Positions 36,358 to 49,624 of a stretch of DNA of 64,000 bases are shown here, one piece after another. Each line of letters starts with the position of its first letter. The first letter of the stretch is position 1. Origin of the DNA: Anomaloglossus baeobatrachus. Its lineage: Eukaryota; Chordata; Amphibia; Anura; Aromobatidae. The notes beneath the pieces were generated by a model. That model worked only from the letters and a program-made list of their open reading frames with translations, made no database searches and was not told where the DNA came from. The stretch lies in the NCBI RefSeq assembly GCF_048569485.1, contig NC_134357.1, positions 358,936,427 through 359,000,426 of the forward strand, in the 5' to 3' direction. Made by a program: the position numbers and the translations under genes.

Positions 36358-37071
36358 TTAAGACCAATCTAAGTAGATCAGACAGCATTGATAGAATCTA
36401 AACTTATGACATGTATCAACTAGTTGATATTGAAATCCAGCCGTTCACTCCTGCAGCAATGAAGAGAAGTAAAGTGCTGCTGGGAAATGTAGTGTTCGTA
36501 GTATATGAATAGCACTACCCATTTAACTGTGAAACAGGATGCACAGAAGGGCTCATGAAGATGAAATAAGATACAAGAAGAAGGGAATTTTGTTACTTAC
36601 CGTAAATTCCTTTTCTTCTAGCTCCTATTGGGAGACCCAGACGATTGGGGTGTATAGCACTGCCTCCGGAGGCCACACAAAGCAATTACACTAAAAAGTG
36701 TAAGGCCCCTCCCCTTCTGGCTATACACCCCCAGTGGGATCACTGGCTCACCAGTTTTAGTGCAAAAGCAAGAAGGAGGAAAGCCAATAACTGGTTTAAA
36801 CAAATTCACTCCGAAGTAACGTCGGAGAACTGAAAAACCATTCAACATGAACAACATGTGTACCCGAAAAACCACCAAAAATCCCGAAGGACAACAGGGC
36901 GGGTGCTGGGTCTCCCAATAGGAGCTAGAAGAAAAGGAATTTACAGTAAGTAACAAAATTCCCTTCTTCTTCGGCGCTCCATTGGGAGACCCAGACGATT
37001 GGGACGTCCAAAAGCTGTCCCTGGGTGGGTAAAGAAATACCTCATGTTAGAGCTGCAAAGACAGCCCTCCC

Positions 37072-38110
37072 CTACGGGGAGGCAACTGCCGCCTGCAGGA
37101 CTCTTCTACCTAGGCTGGCGTCCGCCGAAGCATAGGTATGCACCTGATAATGTTTGGTGAAAGTGTGCAGACTCGACCAGGTAGCTGCCTGGCACACCTG
37201 TTGAGCCGTAGCCTGGTGTGGTAATGCCCAGGACGCACCCACGGCTCTGGTAGAATGGGCCTTCAGCCCTGATGGAACCGGAAGCCCAGCAGAATGGTAG
37301 GCTTCAAGAATTGGTTCTTTGATCCATCGAGCCAGGGTGGCTTTGGAAGCCTGCGACCCCTTGCGCTGGCCAGCGACAAGGACAAAGAGTGCATCAGAGC
37401 GGCGCAGGGGCGCCGTGCGGGAAATGTAGATTCTGAGTGCTCTCACCAGATCTAACAAATGTAAATCCTTTTCATACCGGTGAACCGGATGAGGACAAAA
37501 AGAAGGTAAGGAGATATCCTGATTAATATGAAACGAGGATACTACCTTAGGGAGAAACTCCTGAATGGGGCGCAGCACTACCTTGTCCTGGTGGACCACC
37601 AGGAAGGGAGCCTTGGATGACAGCGCTGCTAGCTCAGCCACTCTCCGAAGAGACGTGATCGCTACCAGAAAGGCCACTTTCCGTGATAGTCGAGAGAGTG
37701 AAACATCCGTCAGAGACTCAAAAGGCGGCTTCTGTAGAGCAACTAGTACCCTGTTCAGATCCCATGGATCTAACGGCCGCTCGTACGGGGGGACGATATG
37801 ACCAAACCCCCTGCAGGAACGTGCGTACCTGCGGACGTCGTGCTAGACGCTTCTGAAAAAAACACCAATAGCGCCGAGACTTGCCCTTTAAGGGAGCCGA
37901 GCGACAAGCCCTTTTCCAACCCAGATTGCAGGAAGGAAAGAAAAGTAGGCAATGCCAATGGCCAGGGGGACACTCCTTGTACAGAGCACCAGTAAAAGAA
38001 AATCTTCCACTTCCGTGGTAGATCTTAGCAGACGTGGACTTCATAGCCTGTCTCATAGTGGCAACGACCCCGTGGGATAATCCTGAGGACACTAGGATCT
38101 AGGACGCAAT
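37072..38110 (-). pseudogene. DIRS D tyrosine recombinase region (fossil)
   Basis: Contains KAHSTRAVGASWALPHQATA and KHYQVHTYASADASLGRRVL with the catalytic tyrosine. Broken. Confidence 0.8.
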
Positions 38111-39490
38111 GGCCACACAGTAGGTTCAGGGCCGTAGAATTCAGATGGAAAAACGGCCCTTGGGACAGTAAGTCTGGCCGGTCTGGTAGTGCCCACGGTT
38201 GACCGACCGTGAGATGCCTGTCGCCAGAGCTCTTTGATCGTCATGAAAACCGGGACCTTGCTGTTGTGCCGATTCGTGAAACCCGTCCGGGTGCAGAGAC
38301 CATTCTCCTGCGTCCACGCCCTGGTGACTGAGGAAGTCTGCTTCCCAGTTTTCTACGCCCGGGATGTGAACTGCGGATATGGTGTATGCTCTGTCTTCCA
38401 CCCCTAGCAGAATCCGGCGGACTTCCTGGGAGGCTCGCCGACTGCGTAGTCCGCCTTGGTGGTTGATGTATGCCACCGCTGTGGATTGTCCGACTGAATT
38501 CGGATCTGTTTGCCTTCCAGCCACTGCAGGAAGTCTTGCAGGGCCATATGCACTGCCCAGAGCTCCAGACAATTGATCTGAAGAGTGGACTCCTCTGAAG
38601 AGAGTCCTTGATCGTCTGAGAAAGGGGGACGTTCCTGTGTAGGGACATCGACTTCCCCTCCCATTAGCGAAGAATGTTCTATTGAAGTGGACGCAGATGA
38701 AACTGCGTGAAAGGGACTGCCTCTGGATGAGGTGTCTCCTTGAAGGAGAGACTGCACCCCCGTCTGTAGTGACCGCTGTTTGTCCAGTGGAAGCTTCACC
38801 ATCGCTGAGAGAGTGTGAAACCCCAAGCTAAGATATGCCAGCGATTGGGTTTAACTTTGAAAAGTTGAGGACCCACCCGAAACTCTGGGAAGTCTCCAGC
38901 GCCATGTTCAGGCTGTGTTGGCATGCCTCTTAAAAGAGTGCCTTGACAAGTAGATGGTCTAAGTAAGGGATCACAGGGTGACCCTGAGAGTGCGGGAGTG
39001 GTCCCACTGCTGCCATGAACTTGGTGAAAACCCGTGGGGCTGTCGCCAGACCGAAGGGTAGGGCTACGAACCGAAGATGCTCGTCTTCAATAACGAATCG
39101 TAGCAAACGCCGGTGCTCTGGAGCAATCGGCACGTGGAGATAAGCATCCTGATGTCTATTGATGCTAGGAAATCTCCTTGAGACATTGAGGCAATGACGG
39201 AGCGGAGGGATTCCATCCGGAACCGCCTGGTTTTCACGTGCTTGTTGAGCAGTTTAAGGTCCAGAACGGAACGGAAGGAGTCGTCCTATTTTGTCACCCC
39301 GACCAGATCGGAGTAAAAAGTGTCTCTTGTTCCTGAGGAGGAACCGGGATTACGACTCCTACTGCCTGCAGAAGAGCCTCGGCTCGGCCGGTGAGGAAGT
39401 TTTTGCGACAAACTGTCTCTCACCCACCGGCCATTGACCTGTGGCAGTTAAATGTCGCTAAAGCGGGGGAGTCTGCCACCGACCGCGGAC
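38110..39490 (-). pseudogene. DIRS D reverse transcriptase-RNase H region (fossil)
   Basis: Short recognisable blocks such as FVALPFGLATAPRVFTKFMA and VENWEADFLS identify it. It is shorter and more worn than in B, C or F. Broken. Confidence 0.75.
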
Positions 39491-39499
39491 GCGGAGAGA

Positions 39500-40868
39500 G
39501 AGGGCTGAAAGTCATGAGGAAACCGCCTTGGTAGCGGTTCCTCCGGCTGCCTTCTCCGGGCGTGATTGAGCCCGCCAGGAACCTGCGCCCCTCTGAGCCT
39601 TTTGAGTCCTGTTGGACGAGGGCAATTGGGACGTGCCCGAGCCTGGGAAGGACCGAAACCTCGACTGTCCCTTCTCCTGATGGGTCTTGTTTGATAGCTA
39701 GGGTAAGGAAGAATCCGTACCCTTGGACAGTTGAATGATTTAATCCAACCGCTCACGAAACAGTCTGTCACCAGATAAAGGCAATCTGGTTAAGCACTTT
39801 TGTGGAAGCAGCATCTGCTCCAATCCCTTAACACTAGGAGCGTAACAACACGGAGTTGGCGGACGCCACTGACGTACGGCTCGTAGAGTCCAGGACAGCA
39901 TAAACAGCTTGAGTCGCAATGCCGACATTGCGAGGTGAAGGACGCTACTGCGGCCAAGATGTACATGTGACCGCGTCCCTCTGCGCAATACTAGCTGAAA
40001 TAGCTTGGAGTGCCTCTATGGCTGCGAATGCCGGGGCAACCGACCCGCCGATAGGGCTATCTGTCTGGCAATGGCATCTTTAAGTGAAGTCCCATCTTCC
40101 ACTGCAACTATAGATCTAGCCGCAAGCCTGGAGATTGGGGGATCCACCCTTGGAGCGCTTGAGCACGTCAGGGGGGAAGAGACAACGCGTATCTTCAATA
40201 CGGTTGGAGAAACGCTTATCGGGATAAGCGTGGTGTTCCTGGACTGCTTCTCTGGAGTCAGAGTGACCAGAAAAGTACTCAATATACGCTTGAGATACCG
40301 AAATAGGGATTTCTTCTGCTGTGAAGCTGACCCCTCCACTGGAGGAGTTGAGGGAGAAATATCCAACCTTCCATTGATGGACGCTATAAGATTATTCACT
40401 ATAGCGTCACCATCCGGTGTATCCGGATTGAGAGCGGTCTCAGGATCAGAGTCCTGAACAGCTACGTCTGCCTCATCATACAGAGAGTACTGTGATGAAG
40501 TCGAGGGCCGTTCTTAGGGAGCTCGCTTAGGCCGTCTGGGACTGTCGTCCGTGTCAGAGCCTGCACCCTGGGATGCATGGGACCCTCCTGGAGCCATGAT
40601 TTGTTTCGAAATCAGGGTGGCCAGGGGCATTGAATCAACATTGCCCAAGGTCTGTCTGGACTGCAAAGTCTGTAAGATGTTAGTCATAGCCACAGACAAT
40701 ATATCAGCGGAAACTGCAACTCCGTCCCTGTCCCTGGACAGGGATCACAGGTGGTTCTTTTGGCCACCTGTAGCAGAGACCCCGTTGAGTAATTGCACAC
40801 ACTGGGGGTCCTGGAACAGTCGCATGCAGTACAAGCAGCATAGAAAGCCTGTGCCTTGGCACCCATGC

Positions 40869-40899
<31 letters not shown>

Positions 40900-40910
40900 C
40901 TGTCTAGCCA
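39500..40910 (-). pseudogene. DIRS D gag-like region (fossil)
   Basis: Identified by its start (MARQQQQ and a lysine run, then GAKAQAFYAACTAC) and by RVDPPISRLAARSIVAVEDG, which matches the gag blocks of the other copies. Broken. Confidence 0.65.
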
Positions 40911-41560
40911 TCTAGGAGCATTAGCCAAGAATAGCGACCGTACAGTGCAATGTATAGCATACAAGCATGAAGTACAATAAACACTTCAGCACATGCAGTA
41001 CAAGGAGCATAGAAAGCCTGTGCCTTGGCACCTTTGCTTTTCTGCTGCCGTTGTCTAGTTATTCAGGAGCATTAGCCAGGAAAAGCGACATACAGTGAAT
41101 GTATAGCATACAAGCATGAAAATAACCACTGCAGCACATGCAATCCAAGCAGCATTGAAAGCTTGTGCCTTAGCACCCTTGCTTTTCTGCTGCTGTTGTC
41201 TAGTCATCAAGGAGCATTAGCCAAGAATAGCGACATGCAGTGAATGTACAAGCATGAAAATAAACTCTGCAGTACATGCCATCCAAGCAGCATTGAAAAC
41301 TTGTGCCTTAGCACCATTGCTGTTTGCTGCCGCTGTCTAGCCATCTAGGCGGGTAGACAGCCAAGAATAGCCCTTACAGTGCAATGTAAAGCATACAAGC
41401 ATAAAGGACACATGACACTGCAGCACATGCAAGACAAGCAGCATATAGAGTCTGTGCTTTAGCACCCCTGATCTTTTGCTGCTGTTTCTAGGTCTGCATC
41501 CTGAATAGCGACCGTACAAAAGTACAACAGGACACTTCGGCATTAGTGGGTCAGCACTTT
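40823..41560 (-). repeat. Five-unit tandem repeat of the gag start region in DIRS D
   Basis: Five imperfect copies, spaced 169, 145, 138 and 151 bp, each carry a version of AAGCAGCATAGAAAGCCTGT, GTGCCTTGGCACC and GCATACAAGCATGA. The unit covers the gag start codon, the poly(Q/K) segment and the first cysteine pair. Similarity between units is high but clearly imperfect, so the expansion is not new. Confidence 0.8.
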
Positions 41561-42786
41561 AGTTGCCGCTTACCGCCCGCACAAAAGCGGGTGTGTGGCG
41601 CCAGAATCCTGCTGGTAGCTCAGTGTCTCCGTTTTCCCGCTCTGCGTGCCGGAATGGCTGCCGGCGTCCAGAGGAGAGGGGCGGGCCGAGGGCGTGCCCG
41701 AGACAAGAGCGGGAACCCGGCGCCCACTGTGTCTAGTGAAGGGGGCTGGAGAATGCAAATAAGGCTCCAGCCCTCGGCGCTGCTATAGAACAGCGTCTCT
41801 CCCTGTCCCTGAGTGACAGGGTGGGGGCGGGAACGAAGCGGCGCTAGGCCGCAAAAGCCGGGGACTAAAGTTAGAAGCGCCGCCGCCGTAAAAGCGCGGT
41901 CGGCGCGTCCCCGGCGCACTACAAGTCGCAGCTGCGCCGCCGCTCCAGGGGCGGTCGGCGCGGCGGTCCCCACACGTAAAGTCCCCCAGTAATCTGCAGG
42001 GACTATAAGCCCAGCGCACAGCGCTACAGTCCCCGGCGCACTAGCACACCCAGCAAGCCTGGAGTGTGCGTGGCCTGCCATACGGGGACACAGAGTACCT
42101 GAAAGTTGCAGGGCCTTGTCCCTGAACGGCACTCCCGCTCCACATCCAGCAGGTTCTATGGGTCTGTGGATGGAGCCCGGCCTCAGGGCTTGGTGGCCGG
42201 AAAGATCCCACTTCCTCAGAGCCCCTCAGGGGGATGGGGAAGGAAAACAGCATGTGGGCTCCAGCCTCCGTACCAGCAATAGGTACCTCAACCTTACAAA
42301 CCGCAAGTGGGGTGAGAAGGGAGCATGCTGGGGGCCCTAGTATGGGCCCTCTTTTCTTCCATCCGATATAGTCAGCAGCTACTGCTGACTGAACAGTGGA
42401 GCTTATGCATGGATGTCTGACCTCCTTCGCACAAAGCAGAAAACTGGTGAGCCAGTGATCCCACTGGGGGTGTATAGCCAGAAGGGGAGGGGCCTTACAC
42501 TTTTTAGTGTAATTGCTTTGTGTGGCCTCCGGAGGCAGTGCTATACACCCCAATCGTCTGGGTCTCCCAATGGAGCGCCGAAGAAATAAACTTATGTTGG
42601 GCTTAGTCCATATAACAATAGTAAGTATGCATTTATGCTGCACTGTTAAACATAATGTGATATTGAGAAAAACTAATGATTGTTATAGAATTTTTTTTTT
42701 TTTTTTGCAAACCTCTTTAAAAGCAATTACTTTAGGAAGTTAATCCGTTCTTTTCTGCATTTTAGCAAGTAGCAGACTATTATGAG

Positions 42787-43170
42787 GTTTAGTGGCCTTT
42801 GCCAGACTGTTTCAGCCTTGTGACATTGGTGACATCCTTAGGATAGGATATAGATTTCAAAATGGTTGTGGCCGCTAATCCCCACAGATCAGCCGTTATC
42901 ACTGGTGTCGGTGGCCTGGCGTAAAGCGTGAACAGAGATAAACAGCATGGCTCAGTTCACTATGTAGTCATCATTGCAATAGGAGATGCACAGTTCTCTG
43001 CAGAAAGCACAAACCAGAAAAAGGAGACGGGCTGTTTCGGGTCCTTTGACTGTGTATATCCGGCCAGTGCAGAGCTGACAGCAGCTGATGGTTGGGGGGT
43101 GCTGCATGTCAGACTCCCACTGATCTAATATTAATTAATAATCCTGATTATAGGTCATTAATCTCAAAAA
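42787..43170. repeat. Interspersed repeat, SINE-sized
   Basis: It contains GACATCCTTAGGATAGGATA, CACAGATCAGCCGTTATCAC and a tail TCAGACTCCCACTGATCTAA. These words resemble a recurrent amphibian non-coding repeat. No tRNA-type promoter was confirmed. Confidence 0.4.
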
Positions 43171-43690
43171 GGCCAATAAACTCACATTAACCAATTTGTC
43201 TTTTTTTATCAGAGTGTTATAGGGAAAAAGATAAACACCACCCAAAAAAAATGTTTGAACAATTTTTAGATGCCAGTACACCTATATAGTTTTTGTAAAA
43301 CCAAGGCCCACCAAAGAACATATAAACCAAAATACTGGAACACCCTATGTGAATGATGTGAGGGTCACCAGACAGAGGGACCGATCGCAAAGGACCAAAT
43401 AGAATAAAAAGAACACTGCTGGACGGCTTCTTTCAGAGTGGCTGTTATCTTCTCTGCTTGCTCCTTTTTATTATTGTTCATGTCACTTATGCTTACACTA
43501 AAAGTATTATTTTTATTTACTATTTGGTCCTTTGCTATTGGTGTCTGGTGACTGTCTCACATCATTGTTCCAGATTTTTGGTTTATACACTTTTAGATGC
43601 CATTTATATAGTGCACATCTCAATAATTACAACAAAGTTGCCAAAGAAATGTTCACGTTGTACAAATACAAGTTAATACTTCCAGAATAC
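43171..43690. other. EIF2S2 intron, no other feature
   Basis: A/T-rich intronic sequence next to exon 3; nothing recognised. Confidence 0.4.
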
Positions 43691-43791
43691 CTTAACACCT
43701 TCCTCTGCTTCATCCAAGTCAAACTTCTTAGTTTTCTTTTTCTTTTTTTTCTGGTTAAAGAAATTTAAATCATCCAGATCATCTGGTGCAT
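43691..43791 (-). CDS. EIF2S2: EIF2S2 exon 3 (K-box 2)
   Basis: This exon encodes residues 66-99, including [20 protein letters not shown] followed by [11 protein letters not shown]. The first codon is split, with G from exon 2 and AT here. The acceptor is TTCCTAG and the donor is GTATTC. It carries the second lysine block, with acidic stretches on both sides, as in the human protein. It sits between DIRS D and the insertion complex E/F, with a TTAA MITE starting only about 100 bp upstream of its acceptor. Confidence 0.95.
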
Positions 43792-43898
43792 CTAGGAAAG
43801 GAAGAATGGACTAAATTTACTTTTCCATAGATCAGGAGCAATAATGCAGCAGCAATCTTATTTGTTTGCTCGACTTTAATTATGCGTGGTCAGCTTAA

Positions 43899-44627
43899 AG
43901 GGAACCTGTCAGCTGTAATATGCAGCCAGTGCCACGAGCAGTTCTTGGTGCACATTACTAATCCCTGCCTAACCGTCCCTGTATACACTAGCATAGATAA
44001 AGTGATCTTTAGAAACAGTATTTCTAAAAATCGTTTCTTATATGTTAATGAGTGCAGGGACTAGTAGCAATTTGGGGGGATTGTTCCCTTGGCTAGCCAG
44101 CCCCCTTAGCTTGTTAGCTGCTGCATGTTGGGCATACTAACATGCTAATGAATGCGCAGCTTCGCCGCACATACCTCACTCTTCAAGGCGGCTGGCGGAG
44201 GATGGATGCACACTTCCGATCATGGGCACTGAATTGATGCCAGGTGTAAGCTTCCCAGCTTCAGTGAGGTATAGAGCGCACACAACCAGAAGTCCCGGGG
44301 ACTCCGGATCATGCGCGATGCGTGTCCATCCTCGGCCAGCCGCCATCAAGACTTGGGTATGTGCGGCATCACTATGCATTCTTCAGCATTTTAGTACGCC
44401 CACAGGAGCGTGCTAACATGCTAATGAAGCAGGCTAGCCAAGGGAACTCATGCCGTTCAGACTAGTCCCCTCGCTCATTAGCGTATAATAAAGGATCTTT
44501 AGAAATCCTTTTTCTAAAGATCTCTTTATCTATGCTAGTGTATACAGGAACGGTTAGGCAGGAATTAATAATATACACCCAGAACTGCTCGTGGTTCAGG
44601 GTGCATATTACACCTGACAGCTTCCCG
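43899..44627. mobile_element. TTAA MITE, 729 bp
   Basis: Starts AGGGAACCTGTCAGCTGTAA and ends TTACACCTGACAGCTTCCCG, flanked by TTAA at 43895-43898 and 44628-44631. Long inverted arms share CAGTTCTnGGTGCA and GTATACACTAGCATAGATAA. It is non-coding. The same family occurs at 59878-60587. Confidence 0.8.
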
Positions 44628-46359
44628 TTAAAGAGGTGGGCCACTTTATAATGTGTTGGGACATAATTTTGTGAAAGTTTCTCCGGTTCTCCCTCTCAGA
44701 TTGAAGGGCTCTTATGCCCACTAAAATGCTGCTGATGGAGAGGTATAGGACCAGACTTGTCCACCAGTCTACTCGAGCTGAAAGACATTCATATGAAAAG
44801 AAGGGAATTTTGTTTACTTACCGTAAATTCCTTTTCTTCTAGCTCCTATTGGGAGACCCAGACAATTGGGGTGTCCTTCTGCTTCTGCCTCCGGAGGCCA
44901 CACAAAGTATTACACTTTAAAAAGTGTAACCCCTCCCCTCTGCCTATACACCCTCCCGTGCATCACGGGCCCATCAGTTTTGGTGCCAAAGCAGGAAGGA
45001 GGAAACTTATAAATTGGTCTAAGGTAAATTCAATCCGAAGGATGTTCGGAGAACTGAAACCATGAACCAAGAGAACAATTCAACATGAACAACATGTGTA
45101 CACAAAAGAACAACAGCCCGAAGGAAACAGGGGCGGGTGCTGGGTCTCCCAATAGGAGCTAGAAGAAAAGGAATTTACGGTAAGTAAACAAAATTTCTTT
45201 TTCGCTCCTAATTGGGAGACCCAGACAATTGGGTGTATAGCTATTGCCTCCGGAGGCCACACAAAGTATTACACTTAAAAGTGTAAGGCCCCTCCCCTTC
45301 TGGCTATACACCCCCAGTGGGATCACTGGCTCACCAGTTTTGTGCTTTGTGCGAAGGAGGCAACACATCCACGCATAGCTCCACTGTTTAGTCAGCAGCA
45401 GCTGCTGACTATGTCGGATGGAAGAAAAGAGGGCCCATACAGGGCTCCCAGCATGCTCCCTTCTCACCCCACTTCATGTCGGAGGTGTTTGTTAAGGTTG
45501 AGGTACCCATTGCGGGTACGGAGGCTGGAGCCCACATGCTGCTTCCTTCCCCATCCCTTTTTACAGGGCTCTGGGTGAAGTGGGATTCTATCGGTCTCCA
45601 GGCACTGAGACCGTGCTCCATCCACAGCCCCTGGTATCTGCTGGACATGGAGGAGTATCTTCAGGGACATGGCCCTGCTACATGGAGGTACTCTGTGTCC
45701 CTGTGGGGACCGCGCAGACACACGGCAGCACTGCTGGGTGTGTTAGTGCGCCAGGGACAGCGGCGCTGTCCGCACTAGTGCCATCGCACACCACAGCGTT
45801 GCTGGGTGTGTTAGTGTATTGGGTGACTATTGCGCTAACCGCCGCTGCCATTTTTATTTAAGGCGCCGCTGGGATTTGTGGTGCGCCGGGGACTTCCGCG
45901 CCGGCCAGCACTGATATGCCGGCCGCGCTTATTAACTCGAGTCCCCGGCTTCTGGGCCTAGTCTCCCTTCGTTACCGCCCACAGGCCTGACAGTCAGGGT
46001 AGGGGCGTGACGCTGCATAGCACAGCAGCGCTGAGAGCTGGAGTATGTTTTGCATACTCCACCCCTCTCACTGTGTGCACTGTGAAACCGGATTCCCGCA
46101 CTCTCAGGCACGCCCACGGCTTCCTTCTCTACAAGGACGCCGGCAGCCATTAGTGTCAGTTTCTGTACGATACAGAGACAAGTGTGGAAGACCCTGGCAT
46201 TCTGATAGTCACACAATCGCTGCAATAGGCGTTAAGCAGCACCTGTGGTGCTAACCCCACTAGTGCAGAAGTGCACTTATAGATATGCTTGTACTATATA
46301 CATTGCACTGTTTGGTCGCACGTTGTATATACCCTCCTGGATTGTGCGGAGGAGTTATC

Positions 46360-47780
46360 AGCATATTCTCTGTGTAAAACAAAGGTGCAGAACCACATGT
46401 TTTTCTATGCAGCCGGTACAGCATGTACGGCTATACGGCCGGCAGGTTACATAGACCCCCATTATATCCAACTCAGCCGGAGTCTCTGCTAATGGCCAGA
46501 GGATGAGGACGGTGTCTGCAGTATTTACTGACAGATTTTCTGAGACTATGGCTATGATACTAGAAGCCTAGCAGTCCGGACATGTCTCTCACAACATGGG
46601 CACTGTTGAATCATTGATCCATGGCCCCCCTCAGTGTGAACAACTAACAGCTCCGGGAATGTCACACGCATCCCAGAGTCACGGCTCTGCACAGACGTCA
46701 GTCCCAGACAGCCTAAGCGGGCTCACTATGAGCGGCCCTCGGTTTCATCAGGGTCCTAGCAGAAGGACTCTCTGTGTAATGAGGCGGAAGTAGCGGCTCA
46801 GGATTCTGATCCTGAGACCGCTCTCAATCTGGATACACCTAATGGTGACGCCATAGTGAATAATCTTATAGCGTCCATCAATAGAATGTTGGTTATTTCT
46901 CCCAGCTCCTCCAGTGGAGGAGTCAGCTTCACGTATTTTTCTGGACCACTCTGCCTTCAGAGAGGCAGTCCAGGAACACCACACTTATCCAGATATGCGC
47001 TTCTCCAAACGGCTTAGGATACACGTTATCCCTGCCCCCTGACGTGGTCAAGGACTGGACCCAGTGTCCCAAGCGGCATCCTCCAATCTCCAGGCTTGTA
47101 GCTAGATCCATAGTTGCAGTGGGAGATGGAGCTGCACTTAAAGATGCCACTGACAGACAGATGGATCTCTGGTCTAAATCCATCTATGAGACTGTCGGCG
47201 CACCGTTGGCTCCAGCATTCTCACCCTTGGGGCACTCCAAGCTATTTCAGCTTGTCTTACACAGATTGACACGGTTACACGTACATCTGTGCCGCAGGTG
47301 GCATCCTTAACCTCTCAAATGTCTGCATTTGTTTCTTACGCGATTCAGGTTGCCCTAGACTCTGCGAACCGTACGGCAGTAGCCTCCGCTGCTCCGTGTT
47401 TTTAAGCAGAGCCTGGTCTGCTCGTTAAGTGAATGGAAGGCAGATTCTGCTTCCAAACAAGGTTGCTTAACCAGTTGCCTTTTTCTGCTGACCGACTGTT
47501 TGGTGAGCGTTTGGATGTAACCATTAAACAGTCCAGGGGTAAGGATTCATCCTTTCCTCAGCCCGGACACAACAAACCCCAACAGAGCAGGAGGCAGTCG
47601 TGGTTTCGGTCTTTTCGAGGCTCGGGCAGGTCCCATTTTTCCTCGTCCAATGTGGACTCAAAAGGATCAGAGGAGCTCAGATTCTTGGCGGGCTCAGTCA
47701 CGCCCAAAAAAGAGACAGTCTGAAAACCCGCTTCCAAGGCGGCTTCCTCATGACTTGCGGCCTCCTCTCTCCGCATCCTC
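46360..47780 (+). pseudogene. DIRS E gag-like region (fossil)
   Basis: Blocks such as PPISRLVARSIVAVGDGAAL, and a basic segment with SRRQSWFRSFRGSGR, match the gag of the other subfamily 2 copies. Broken. Confidence 0.65.
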
Positions 47781-47789
47781 GGTCGGTAA

Positions 47790-49620
47790 CAGGCTCACCC
47801 GCCTTGGCGATATTTAGCTGCCATAGGTCAATGACCGTTGGGTGTGAGACATTCTGTCTCACGGGTACAGGATAGAGCTCACTTCTCGTCCTTCAACTCG
47901 ATTCTTCAGAACTTCTCCACCTCCCGGCCGAGCCGCTGCTCTTCTGCAAACAGGGTGCACTCTATAGGCAGAAAGAGTGATGACCCCCGTTCCTCTTCAG
48001 GAACAAGGTCACGGTTTTTACCCCAAATTATTTGCGGTGCCTATAAGAACGGGCCGTTCCGTCCCGTTCTGGATCTAAAACTGCTCAGCAAGCTCGTGGA
48101 CACCAGGCGGTTCCGGATGGAATCCCTCCGCCATGTCATCGCCTCAATGTCCCAAGGAGATTTCCTAGCATCATTAGGCATCAAGGATGCTTATCCACAC
48201 GTGCCGATTGATCCAGAGCACTAGCGTTTCTACGCTTCGTTATAGGAGACGAACACCTTCTGTTCGTAGCTCTACCTTCCGGCTAGCGACAGTCCCACTG
48301 GTCTTCGCCAAGGTCAGGGCAGCAGTAGTCACAGTCCTGCACTCTCAGGGTCACTCTGTGATCCCATATTTAGACGATCTACTTGTCAAGGCACTCTCTT
48401 AGGAAACATGCCGACACTGCCCGAACGTTGCGCTGGAGACTCTCTAGAGTTTTGGGTGGATCATCAACTTTTTGAAGTCAGATCCGACCCCGACCCTATC
48501 GCTAACATATCTAGGCATGGAGTTTCATACTCTCTCAGCGATAGTGAAGCTTCCGCTAGACAAACAGCATTCACTACGGGCTGCAATCTCTTCTTTAAGA
48601 ACCAGTCGCACACATTGAGACGCCTCATGCACTTCCTACGTGAGATGGTAGCAATGGAGGCAGTTCTTTTCGCGCAGTTTCATCTGCGTCCACTACAATG
48701 TGACATTCTCCGCCAATGGGACGGGGAGTCGACCTCCCTCAACAGAGTCGTCTTTCTTTCTCAGGCGGCCAAGGAATCTCTACGGTGGTGGCTTCTTCCC
48801 ACCTCATGGTCAAAAAGAAGGTCCTTCCTATCCCCATCCTGGGCGATAGTTACGACAGACGCGAGTCTATCAGGGTGGGGAGCAGTTTTTCTCCACCACA
48901 GCGCTCAGGGTACGTGGACTCAGCAAGAATCCACCCTTCAGATCAATGTTCTTGAACACAGAGCAGTGTATCTTGCCCTACAAACCTTCCAACAGCAGCT
49001 GGACAGCAAGCAGATCCGACTTCAGTCGGACAACTCCACAGCGGTGGCATACATCAACCACCAAGGAGAACGCGCAACCGGCAAGCCTTCCAGGAAGTCC
49101 GGCAGGTTCTGATGTGGGTGGAAGACACGGCATCCACCATATCCACAGTTCACATCCCAGGCGTGGAAAACTAGGAAGCTGACTTCCTAAGTCGCCGGGG
49201 TGTGGCCGAAAGGGTATGGTCTCTTCACCCGGACGGGTTTCGGGAGATCTGGCGCCGCTGACAGAGGCCGGACGTCGATCTAATGGCGTCACGGCACAAC
49301 AACAATGTGCCAGCTTCATGGCACGGTTTCACAATCATCGAGCTCTGGCGGCAGAAGCCTTAGTTCAGCATTGGTCGCAGTTCCAGCTACCTTATGTGCC
49401 ACCTCTGGCATTGTTGCCCAGAGTGCTGCGCTAGATCAGGACCGACTGCGGCCGCGCCATCCTCGTCGCTACAGATTGGCCGAGGATGTTGTGGTTCCCG
49501 GTTCTGTGGTGCCTCACGGTAGGCTAACCGGGGGCACTACCAGACCAATCAGACTGGCTGTCTCAAGGGCCATTCTTCCATTTGAATTCTACGGCCCTCA
49601 ACCTGATGGTGTGGCATTGA
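47790..49620 (+). pseudogene. DIRS E reverse transcriptase-RNase H region (fossil)
   Basis: Includes NGPFRPVLDLKLLSKLVDTR, HSVIPYLDDLLVKA and the RNase H segments TTDASLSGWGAVFLHH and QSDNSTAVAYINHQGE. Broken. Confidence 0.82.
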
Positions 49621-49624
49621 GTCC

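Larger units (their letters stand above)
36581..42586 (-). mobile_element. DIRS element D (subfamily 2)
   Basis: DIRS fossil of about 6.0 kb in the intron between EIF2S2 exons 3 and 4, in gene sense. Right ITR at about 36581-36770, ICR at about 36905-37010, left ITR at about 42424-42586. Compared with A-C its terminus has AGCTAGAAGAAAAGGAATTT in place of ACTATAAGAAAAAG, and the ITR has GGCCCCTCCCCTTCTGGCTA. That defines a second subfamily shared with E and F. It is broken in many places (more than ten by eye). A tandem expansion of the gag start region lies at 40823-41560. Confidence 0.88.

Noticed and set aside
40823-41560. Regularly spaced repeats considered as a CRISPR-like array
   Set aside because: The units are 138-169 bp, imperfect and continuous with no unique spacers, and lie in a vertebrate retroelement.
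41570-42132. Overlapping GC-rich open frames near the left end of DIRS D
   Set aside because: They lie in the untranslated left part of the element; similar compositional frames occur in A, B and F without conserved sequence.
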